Shown here: positions 15,783 through 22,362 of the stretch, one piece after another | Numbering within the stretch: position 1 is the stretch's first letter | Layout of the letters: the number at the start of each line of letters is the position of its first letter | NCBI GenBank assembly: GCA_964383905.1 | Contig: CAYLJO010000064.1 | Location: 1-27,839, forward strand | From: CAYLJO01 sp964383905 | Lineage (GTDB): Bacteria; Acidobacteriota; Blastocatellia; Pyrinomonadales; Pyrinomonadaceae | Length of the DNA: 27,839 nt | Direction: 5' to 3' | Notes under the pieces: model-generated | Told to the model about the DNA's origin: nothing | The model's database searches: none | The model's input: the letters and a program-made list of their open reading frames with translations, nothing else | Made by a program: the position numbers and the translations under genes

Positions 15783-18700
15783 TTAAAAATTGATCTTCAG
15801 GGCAAACTGCATGATACGCTGGCTGTTGGGCAGTGTGCTTTGCAGAGAGCCGAAGACCGGTGAGGCGATATCATTGGAGGGCGCGCCGCCCCCCGGATTA
15901 TCAAAGTTAGGGCGATTGAACAGGTTGAAGATCTCCCAGCGGAATTCGGCCCTCGCCCTCTCGAATAAAGGAAAACGCTTGATGAGGGAAGCGTCAAAGT
16001 TATTGTAGCCGGGGCCGATGACAATATCTCTGCCGGCATTGCCAAAGCGGTTCGTGCCCTGTGGGACTCGCGCGAACGCCCCGGTGTCGAAGAAATGCTC
16101 AACGGTTTGTTGGCCCGACGGCAAGTTCGGATTGCGTATCACGTCGGGCCTGTCCGATGCGACGCCGTCGAGGTTCGGGTCGGTGCTATCCTGGATGACG
16201 AACGGGCGCCCGCTCTGAAATGTCGTGATGCCGTTGAGTTGCCAACCGCCAAACACATGGCCCAGCAGGCCTTTCTGTGACCGGAAAGCAGGAATCTCCC
16301 AGAGATAGCTAATGACGAAGCGGTGGCGCACGTCGAAATTCGATAACCCCCGTTCGGCCCGCAAATTATTTTGATCCTGCGGGATGGTGCCGACCCGAAT
16401 GGCAAGCCGCCCGCTGGGGAATGAACCGTTGTCGATGCTTCTCGAGAAGGTATAGGCGGCCAAAAACGAGAGGCCGTGGTTGAGCCGCTTGTTAGCCGTC
16501 AGTTGCAGGGAATGGTAGTTCGAGTCGAATGAAGATTCGAAGCTATTAATCGCCCCGAAGGCCGGACCGAACGGGCGCCGCTGGTCTATGTTGCGGGCCG
16601 TGGAGTTGCCCGGCACAAACACGGCGGTGTTGAGGACGCGCGTGCCGGGAAGATGCGTGCCCTTGGTTCCGACGTAAGCGGCCTCCAGAACAAAATCTTT
16701 CGTCACCTCACGTTGAATACTCAAGTTCCACTGCTGGTTGTAAGGCGAGCGATAATTAGGATCAATGACGTTGAGAGAAAGAAACTGCGGAAAGGTCATT
16801 CCGGCGGCCCCGCTCGCAAACGGGCTCTGTCCGTTGAAGGGGTCGCTGAAGTTCCTCGGCGTGCTTAGATTGACGGTCGAGGTGAAGGGTGGATTCACGA
16901 CGTAGTTGCCGTAGAGCCTGCCCAGAATGCTGTCGTAATAGATGCCGTAGGCGCCGCGAAGGGAGGTCTTGCCGTCGCCGAAAATGTCCCAGGCGAAGCC
17001 AAAGCGAGGAGCAAAATTGTTCTTGTCCGTCTTGACAAGATCGGGGAGGCCGGGATCGCCGACGAAGACGAGTCCCGTGGGCGCGTTGGGGACCAGTTGA
17101 GATTTCTGACCGGGTCTGAAGGCGAAGAGCCGGTTGTACTTTTCATGCGTGGGTAGATTCAATTCATAGCGCAGCCCGAGATTGAGCGTGAGGCGTCGCG
17201 AGACACGAATGTCGTCCTGGACGTAAGGCTGAATATTGGTTGAGAAAAAGTACGCGGGCTGGCCTCCATTGGATTGCGAGAAGGAGGCGGGAAGACTGAG
17301 CAGCAGGTCAGCGATGGGATTTCCCGACAACGCGCCTGAGAAAACGAATTGGCCCGATTTTCGGTTGTCTTCGCCGAGGCTGAATTGATTGCGAAAGACG
17401 TCACCTCCCGCTCTCAGGTTATGTCTGCCGTGAATGTAAGTCAGTTGTCCCTGATATTGAAAGATATTATCGCGCCTCAGAGCATTGGTTTCGAAGCTCG
17501 CCCCAATGGTCGTCAACCCGCTCAAGATCATGAGCGGTACCTGCGGCTGACCCACAACCGGGAAAGTGAAACCCAGCGCGTGCGGGTCAATAGTAGATTT
17601 CGGCTGGTTGAAGAGCGTGCGCGTGCGCGAGTAGGCGAAGCGCGCCTCAAACAGCAGCTGGGGCGAAAAGGTGTGCGTGTCCGAGAGCACCCAATTCTGA
17701 AACCCGAACTCATCGCTGAAAGGGAAGCCGGGCACATTGACCGGAGGCGGGAAGGTGAAGGGCCTCAGGGAGGTGCCGCTCTCAAAGAAGTACCGTCCCG
17801 TTAAGGTGTTTTTCTTGCTGAGGTTGTGATCCACCCGGGCGAGAAACTGGTCGCTATCGAGTGAACCATTCCCCGTCACGTTAAGCTGATTCGTGCCCCG
17901 GTTCGGCGCCGGGTACAAACCGATCACGTTTCTGGAGAGGAGGCTGATGCGTTCTGGTGGAATGACATTGTTGGGAAACGGCTTGCGCGTGACCGGGTCG
18001 ATGGGTTTCCTGGCCGACTGGGAGAAATCCCCGTTTCGCTCGAGCAGGGAAGGCACCACCGCGCTCGCCGGGTCGCCTTCGCGACGGCGGAAGCCTTCAT
18101 AGCTTCCGAAAAAGAAGGTTCGGTCACGGCGCAGCGGGCCGCCGAATGTTCCTCCGAACTGGTTCTGTTTGAGCGGCGGAACCGTGGCGGAGAAGAAATT
18201 GCGCGCATCAAAAAAGTCATTGCGCAGGAAGTCGTACAGGTTCCCGTGAAAATCATTCGTCCCTGAGCGGGTGACCACGTTGACCTGGGCGCCCCCGCCC
18301 CGCCCGTACTCGGCCGAATACCCGTTGGTCAGGATGCGGAACTCTTGCAGCGCGTCGGGCGACGGGACGCCGGCGGCAGCGCCCTGAAATTCATCGTTGT
18401 CGTCGGCGCCATCGAGCAGGAAATTATTGGATTGGATCCGCAGTCCATTCGCGTTGAAGGTAAATCGTCCGGGATGGTCCGGAGTGAAATCGGTGACGAG
18501 CGTGATTTCCGGCGTGATACCGGCTTGCAGGTTCGCCAGTTGGAGAAAGTTTCTTCCGTTGAGCGGGAGGTCGTCGATCTTCCTCTTGCCGATGACCTGC
18601 CCGACCGCCCCGTTCTGTGTGTTGACCAGGCCTGCTTCGGATATCACCTGGACGACTTCGGACAGAGAGCCGACGACCAGGTCAATGTCAACGCGGGCGG

Positions 18701-19025
18701 CCTGATTGACCGTCAGCGTTATGCCCTTCTGGAGGTACTTCTCAAACCCGACGGCCTCGGCCGATAATTCATACCTGCCCACGGGGAGAAGTGGCAAAGT
18801 GTAATTACCCTTGTCATCGGTCACAGTAAACCGGGTGAAGTTCGTTAGCTCGTTGGTCGCCGCCACCCTGGCGTTAGAGACCGTGGCCTTCTTCGGATCC
18901 CTGACCGTGCCATACAAAGTCGCGGTGGTCTCTTGCGCAAGCACGGGAACGGTCAGAAAGGTGATCGCGCAAACGAAGACGATTGCCCTGACGACAGCAG
19001 GACAGGTGGTCGGGGGGATATTCAT
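15783..19025 (-). CDS. Oar-like TonB-dependent outer-membrane receptor
   Basis: A 1080-residue outer-membrane transporter. ATG at 19025 (MNIPPTT) is preceded by AAAGAGAGCACT and starts a signal peptide (VVRAIVFVCAITFLTVPVLA). Residues about 30-115 are a carboxypeptidase-regulatory-like domain (TLYGTVRDPKKATVSNARV, TDDKGNYTLPLLPVGRYELS). A plug follows with IDDLPLNGRNFLQLANLQAG and EFRILTNGYSAEYGRGGGAQ, then the beta barrel ending in the aromatic MQFALKINF. The architecture is the CarbopepD_reg/Oar type abundant in Acidobacteriota. It lies between two FmdE paralogues on the same strand, which makes metal or metal-chelate uptake plausible, though most receptors of this type have unknown substrates. 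The stop overlaps the possible upstream ATG of the next gene. Confidence 0.95.
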   Translation of the reverse strand: MNIPPTTCPAVVRAIVFVCAITFLTVPVLAQETTATLYGTVRDPKKATVSNARVAATNELTNFTRFTVTDDKGNYTLPLLPVGRYELSAEAVGFEKYLQKGITLTVNQAARVDIDLVVGSLSEVVQVISEAGLVNTQNGAVGQVIGKRKIDDLPLNGRNFLQLANLQAGITPEITLVTDFTPDHPGRFTFNANGLRIQSNNFLLDGADDNDEFQGAAAGVPSPDALQEFRILTNGYSAEYGRGGGAQVNVVTRSGTNDFHGNLYDFLRNDFFDARNFFSATVPPLKQNQFGGTFGGPLRRDRTFFFGSYEGFRRREGDPASAVVPSLLERNGDFSQSARKPIDPVTRKPFPNNVIPPERISLLSRNVIGLYPAPNRGTNQLNVTGNGSLDSDQFLARVDHNLSKKNTLTGRYFFESGTSLRPFTFPPPVNVPGFPFSDEFGFQNWVLSDTHTFSPQLLFEARFAYSRTRTLFNQPKSTIDPHALGFTFPVVGQPQVPLMILSGLTTIGASFETNALRRDNIFQYQGQLTYIHGRHNLRAGGDVFRNQFSLGEDNRKSGQFVFSGALSGNPIADLLLSLPASFSQSNGGQPAYFFSTNIQPYVQDDIRVSRRLTLNLGLRYELNLPTHEKYNRLFAFRPGQKSQLVPNAPTGLVFVGDPGLPDLVKTDKNNFAPRFGFAWDIFGDGKTSLRGAYGIYYDSILGRLYGNYVVNPPFTSTVNLSTPRNFSDPFNGQSPFASGAAGMTFPQFLSLNVIDPNYRSPYNQQWNLSIQREVTKDFVLEAAYVGTKGTHLPGTRVLNTAVFVPGNSTARNIDQRRPFGPAFGAINSFESSFDSNYHSLQLTANKRLNHGLSFLAAYTFSRSIDNGSFPSGRLAIRVGTIPQDQNNLRAERGLSNFDVRHRFVISYLWEIPAFRSQKGLLGHVFGGWQLNGITTFQSGRPFVIQDSTDPNLDGVASDRPDVIRNPNLPSGQQTVEHFFDTGAFARVPQGTNRFGNAGRDIVIGPGYNNFDASLIKRFPLFERARAEFRWEIFNLFNRPNFDNPGGGAPSNDIASPVFGSLQSTLPNSQRIMQFALKINF

Positions 19026-19165
19026 AGTGCTCTCTTTCAGATAAGGGTATGATACGTAAGGCAAATTTACGGAAGTTTTTATGCGGAGACCTTCAGCATC
19101 ACCGGCCCTCTGCTCCCAAAGCCCCTTCGGGGCGGAGACTGATGATCGCGACCGGCCGCGCGTGA
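19026..19165. other. short intergenic gap before the receptor gene
   Basis: This stretch of 140 bases between the cytoplasmic FmdE-like gene and the receptor contains an imperfect palindrome, GTATCATAC on the minus strand, about 25 bases before the receptor start. It is too short and unpaired to call an operator. No terminator hairpin with a T-run is visible, so read-through from the upstream gene is likely. Confidence 0.35.
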
Positions 19166-19768
19166 TCACCGGGCTTCACGCATTTCGAAGCAGGGTATAC
19201 ACAGGTCCTTCCCGCCGAATTTGCGGATGCGAGTTTCCATGACCATCTCGCCGCACTCTTCGCAAGGGAGTGACGTGTGAATCCTTGCCTTTCGGGGGAC
19301 GCGGGATTCTACCTCTTTAACCTCAAACAGCCGGTCTATGGGAGACTCTAAAATAGCCCGGGCGCGGGCTGTGTGCAGGCGCTCGAATCTTTCCCTTTCC
19401 TCGGGCGTCGCCTGCCCCCCAGCGCGAACTTTGGCGAAGAGCTGGGAGTGCTCCGAGTCCGGATCACCCCATGCCTCAGGCTTGGTCACGACCCTCAGCG
19501 CCTTGCCATCGGATCGGCGAATAAAGGTAAATGCATTCTTGCCGAAGTCGCGATGGAGCAGATTACCTTTCCCAAAGGTGCAGCCCGTTAAGTACTGAAT
19601 AGCGTCGACGGCGCACATGTCTGTTTCGACAACCGCAACGACTTCTTCATCCGTCGCATGCTTTCCAACCTGATCGAGCGCAATCTCCGCCGCGCGGATG
19701 CCGATTGCCAGTCCCGGACACATGTGTCCGTGAAACTCTTGTATCTCTTGGATGGCCTCTTCTCGCAT
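19166..19768 (-). CDS. cytoplasmic FmdE-like protein with C-terminal zinc ribbon
   Basis: A 200-residue FmdE-domain protein. The start is ATG at 19768 (MREEAIQEIQ); the longer frame to 19849 adds sequence with no similarity to the family. Domain motifs are FHGHMCPGLAIGIRAAEIA, VETDMCAVDAIQYLTGCTFG and FTFIRRSDGKALRVV, followed by a linker with ARARAILESP and then a zinc ribbon of CEECGE and CIPCFE. It has no signal peptide, in contrast to its exported paralogue at 15133-15756, with which it shares sequence across the whole FmdE domain. It is the first gene of the minus-strand block, divergent from the hydrogenase operon. Function is unknown; the FmdE family is associated with molybdenum/tungsten enzymes and metal binding. 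Confidence 0.9.
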   Translation of the reverse strand: MREEAIQEIQEFHGHMCPGLAIGIRAAEIALDQVGKHATDEEVVAVVETDMCAVDAIQYLTGCTFGKGNLLHRDFGKNAFTFIRRSDGKALRVVTKPEAWGDPDSEHSQLFAKVRAGGQATPEERERFERLHTARARAILESPIDRLFEVKEVESRVPRKARIHTSLPCEECGEMVMETRIRKFGGKDLCIPCFEMREAR

Positions 19769-20278
19769 AATATTCTCTTGTCTTTGAAGCCGGCCGGAGA
19801 CTCCCTCAAGCGCAGAAATACCCAAGAACGGTTCTCCGAAACGAACCAAGTACGAAATATCGTAGTTTATCCTCCAAATATATCTTTAATGTCAACCCCC
19901 ACCATTTTAGCGCCGGTCAAACTTCCAGAATTAAGGTTTAACAATCTTGTGAAAGCCAAAATAAACTGGCTTCCTTCGGCAGCCTGCCTTTCATCAGATT
20001 GTTTACTTCGATGCATCGAAGTAAGAGTCGATCTTTTTTATCTAAGGTGGTTCTGGTAGTATGATGACAGTATTAAACATCCGGAAGAGAAGTGTGGCTT
20101 GGGGCCGGCAACAAGGTGGATTGAGCTCAGGCATCTCCCTGCATTAATGAACCCATGCGCCGGATGTGGTGGAATCTTTTCGCCTGCGCCACCAAATTTT
20201 TGAGCGTCGTTGATCAAGGACAAGGACGCATCCCCTACCCTTAAGCAGTCCCCCGATTTTTGAGATTGGAGACGATCT
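19769..20278. other. divergent intergenic region, FmdE block / hydrogenase operon
   Basis: The 510 bases separate the two divergent operons and should hold both promoters. The main visible structure is the 22-bp palindrome at 20003-20024 (listed separately). A plus-strand frame without a standard start ends at 20203 and contains MNPCAGCGGIFSPAPPNF; it may be chance. Nothing here looks like a tRNA or a recognised riboswitch. Confidence 0.5.
20003..20024. promoter_or_regulatory. perfect 22-bp palindrome, probable operator
   Basis: The arm TTACTTCGATG is followed directly by its exact reverse complement (CATCGAAGTAA), giving an uninterrupted 22-bp palindrome in the middle of the divergent region. 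It is 235 bases from the FmdE-like start and 255 from the CooC-type ATPase start. Such a perfect dyad is typical of a dimeric repressor site. It is not a good terminator: a T6 run begins 10 bases after it, and no gene on the plus strand ends there. The cognate regulator is not identified. Confidence 0.55.
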
Positions 20279-21079
20279 ATGAAAATTGCAATCAGCGGCA
20301 AGGGCGGATCAGGTAAGACAACCATCTCGGCGACGCTCACGCGCATCCTGGCGCGGCGCGGCCTCCCCGTATTGGCTATTGATGGTGATCCTAATCCGAA
20401 TCTTAGCCAGGCTCTAGGCGCGGGTGATGGCGAGCCGATTCCGCGCAGCGTCGTCGAGCGGCGCGAAGACGAATCAGGCGCGAGCCGTCTCGTGCTGACC
20501 AAGCCCGTGGCGGAGATCGTTAATCAATATGGACTTAAAGCCCCGGACGGGGTGACGGTGCTGGTCGGTAGCCGCGTCGATCACCCCGGCGCGGGTTGAC
20601 TCTGCGGTGCCCACGCTGCCGTGCGCAGCATCATCGGCGAGATCGTCAGCGGGTCGAATGACGTGACCGTGATGGACATGGAAGCGTCGGTCGAGCACAT
20701 GAGCCGGGGAACGGTCAAACATGTCGACGCCCTACTCGTCGTGCTCGAACCATATTACCGCTCGCTGGAGACCGCCGGACGCATACTGCCCCTCGCGCGG
20801 GGGCTGGGCATCGAGCGCCTGTACGCCATCGCCAACAAGCTTCGGGGCCCGCAGGATGAGGAGGCCGTCAGAACTTATTGCCGCAACCATGAGCTGGAGT
20901 TGATCGCGGCGATTCCGTTCGACGAAAACGTGGTTGAGGCCGACAGGCAGGGCCGCGCCGTCATCGATTACGATGTGACCTCACCGATTGTGGAAGAATT
21001 GTCGCACGTGGCGGACTTCCTTCAGCGCGAAGTCTCCGGCAATGGTTACAGGGCAGGAGGAGAGTCGAATGCTAAGTAA
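20279..21079 (+). CDS. CooC-type nickel ATPase with in-frame UGA at codon 107
   Basis: CooC-family SIMIBI ATPases help insert nickel into enzymes. ATG at 20279 has GGAGA seven bases upstream. The N-terminus is a deviant Walker A (GKGGSGKTT, residues 7-15), followed by LAIDGDPNPNLSQALG. At codon 107 there is a UGA (20597-20599); the same frame continues as LCGAHAAVRSIIGEI, TVMDMEASVEHMSRGT, LVVLEPYYRSLETA and IYAIANK-like sequence to TAA at 21077-21079. Read through, the protein is 266 residues, normal for the family. The UGA takes the first position of the CxC metal site expected here, so the codon is either selenocysteine, a Cys-to-stop mutation, or an error. The GTG at 20621 has no ribosome binding site, so independent translation of the second half is unlikely. 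Confidence 0.8.
20597..20599 (+). other. in-frame UGA (candidate selenocysteine codon)
   Basis: The TGA falls between GVTVLVGSRVDHPGAG and LCGAHAAVR of the CooC-type ATPase and gives UGA-Leu-Cys where a Cys-x-Cys metal motif is expected. Just downstream, positions 20604-20619 can pair as GCGGTG-CCCA-CGCTGC. I do not see the GGU/GU-type apical loop of the Escherichia coli selenocysteine element, so the hairpin is weak evidence. Confidence 0.45.
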
Positions 21080-21377
21080 CATGGATACGATGAGGCTCTG
21101 GACTTATTCGCTGATCGCGGGCGCGGTGGTGATCGTCATCGTGGCGGTTCTGCTCATTATGCTCATCGCCGCCGCCCGTCGCGTGGACAAACACGCGGGC
21201 CTGATCTGGGAAGCGGGTAAGAAGATCGCGGGCAATACCGTCTCGATCTGGATGCTCAATACGACCAACAAAGTCGCCGGCGATATTCTGGAGACCGCAC
21301 AATCCATCAACGCCAGGGCGGAATCAATCGATAATACGGTTAGCGCGCTCGCCAACGCGCTTGGATCCAGGAGGTAA
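21069..21377 (+). CDS. small membrane-anchored protein A (first copy)
   Basis: ATG at 21069 with GGAGGAG six bases upstream gives 102 residues; it overlaps the end of the CooC-type gene by 11 bases. One N-terminal membrane helix (SLIAGAVVIVIVAVLLIMLIA) is followed by a basic turn (ARRVDKH) and a soluble, helix-forming tail. The tail pattern IAGNTVSIWMLNTTNKVAGD, ILETAQSINARAESI and ALANALGSRR is shared with the gene at 21738 (A.NT, L..T..VAG.IL..A..I.A...SI, AL..RR). No family is recognised. It lies in a run of four similar small genes placed directly before the hydrogenase subunits, which suggests a role in anchoring or organising the enzyme at the membrane. Confidence 0.8.
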   Translation: MLSNMDTMRLWTYSLIAGAVVIVIVAVLLIMLIAAARRVDKHAGLIWEAGKKIAGNTVSIWMLNTTNKVAGDILETAQSINARAESIDNTVSALANALGSRR

Positions 21378-21381
21378 CGGG

Positions 21382-21684
21382 ATGCGACTGCTCACGTGGC
21401 TCACCGTCATTTACCTCGTCGTGCTGGTCGTGGCGCTGGCCGTGAGCCTCATCACCATCTTCGTCTATCTCTGGCGCATCGGCAGCGCGCTCGCCGAAGT
21501 CGAACGCGCCCTCGGCCGGGCGGAGGTGATGACCGCGCCGTTGAAGGGTCACGTCGAAGCCATCAACAGCGGGCTCACGAGCGTCGGCGACGGCTTGAAG
21601 TCCGTTGACGAGCATCTGGCTTCTGCCGATGACAGCTTGAACGCCGTCGCGGCCCATTTAGGCATCGGCGAGGCCGTGGGCTGA
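21382..21684 (+). CDS. small membrane-anchored protein B (first copy)
   Basis: ATG at 21382 follows CAGGAGGTAACGGG, an optimal ribosome binding site, only 4 bases after the previous stop. The protein has 100 residues: one N-terminal helix (YLVVLVVALAVSLITIFVYL) and a long alpha-helical tail. The tail unit VEAINSGLTSVGDGLKSVDE, then HLASADDSLNAVAAHL, shows heptad-like hydrophobic spacing and matches the tail of the gene at 22045 (VEALNGGLTALAGGLESV, HFANVDRHVGTVGQAL). A coiled coil or helical bundle is likely. No known family is recognised. Confidence 0.8.
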   Translation: MRLLTWLTVIYLVVLVVALAVSLITIFVYLWRIGSALAEVERALGRAEVMTAPLKGHVEAINSGLTSVGDGLKSVDEHLASADDSLNAVAAHLGIGEAVG

Positions 21685-21737
21685 GGCTTGGCTAATCAGC
21701 ACAGGCGGTTCAGACCGACCATCAAGGAGGTCGAGTT

Positions 21738-22043
21738 ATGGAAACTGCGATTATCATCGTCTGGTGGTTCGCGCTCGTCGTCGCGTTAGTTCTGACGCTC
21801 TGGATACTGAAGCTCGTCATCCTGATCGTGCGCACCGAAAGAGACATCCTTAAGCTCGCGCAGATCACGCTGCCTGCGGCGCGAGGGATCGCGAGCAATA
21901 CCGGCCTCGTCTCGAAACTCGAAGCGACGAAGGGCGTGGCCGGACGGATTCTTCAAGCGGCGGTAGCGATTGAAGCGGGCTCGGCCTCGATTGCAGAAAA
22001 ACTGCGCGCGACGGGCCGCGCGCTCGCGCAGAGGAGGCCCTGA
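21738..22043 (+). CDS. small membrane-anchored protein A' (second copy)
   Basis: ATG at 21738 with AAGGAGG nine bases upstream; 101 residues. The N-terminal helix is IIIVWWFALVVALVLTLWIL, continuing into LVILIVRTERDILKL. The tail (ARGIASNTGLVSKLEATKGV, AGRILQAAVAIEAGSASI, GRALAQRRP) aligns with that of the gene at 21069, so the two are paralogues. A 53-base gap separates it from protein B, the largest space within this run, consistent with duplication of an A-B unit. Function unknown. Confidence 0.8.
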   Translation: METAIIIVWWFALVVALVLTLWILKLVILIVRTERDILKLAQITLPAARGIASNTGLVSKLEATKGVAGRILQAAVAIEAGSASIAEKLRATGRALAQRRP

Positions 22044-22044
22044 G

Positions 22045-22335
22045 GTGACGTTGCTGCTGACGATTCTGACGGCGCTCGCGGGCGCGATTCTGCTGCTCGC
22101 GCTGGTCACCTCTCTCTTTATCATCCTGAGGACGCTTCAATCCGTGCGGGGCAATATCGAGAAGATCAACTTCGGCGTGCGCGCCATTGAGAAAGAGACC
22201 GAGATGCTGAGTGGTGTGGAGGCGCTCAACGGCGGGCTGACGGCGCTCGCGGGCGGGCTTGAATCTGTTGCCGTGCACTTTGCTAACGTTGACCGTCACG
22301 TCGGCACGGTGGGCCAGGCGTTGCTCAGAAGATAA
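22045..22335 (+). CDS. small membrane-anchored protein B' (second copy)
   Basis: The GTG at 22045 lies 1 base after the preceding stop and 8 bases after GAGGAGG, giving 96 residues. One N-terminal helix (LALVTSLFIIL region) precedes a helical tail (IEKINFGVRAIEKETEMLSG, then VEALNGGLTALAGGLESVAV, then HFANVDRHVGTVGQALLRR) that aligns with the tail of the gene at 21382. An alternative upstream in-frame start would overlap the A' gene for 75 bases and has no support. It ends 27 bases before the hydrogenase small-subunit start. Confidence 0.8.
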   Translation: MTLLLTILTALAGAILLLALVTSLFIILRTLQSVRGNIEKINFGVRAIEKETEMLSGVEALNGGLTALAGGLESVAVHFANVDRHVGTVGQALLRR

Positions 22336-22362
22336 TCGGACGAACGGAGAAAGGTAAGCGTG

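Noticed and set aside
19040..19055. NikR-type operator before the TonB receptor (GTATGATAC)
   Set aside because: The NikR consensus needs two GTATGA/TCATAC half-sites 16 bases apart; only one overlapping pair is present and no partner lies at the right distance. Similar single half-sites near 5060 and 20050 also lack partners.
20034..20039. Palindrome 20003-20024 plus T6 run as a rho-independent terminator
   Set aside because: The T-run starts 10 bases after the stem and no plus-strand gene ends upstream; an operator fits better.
20621..21079. Separate gene starting at GTG 20621
   Set aside because: It is in the same frame as the ATPase N-terminal half, has no ribosome binding site, and begins in the middle of a conserved domain; it is the continuation after the UGA.
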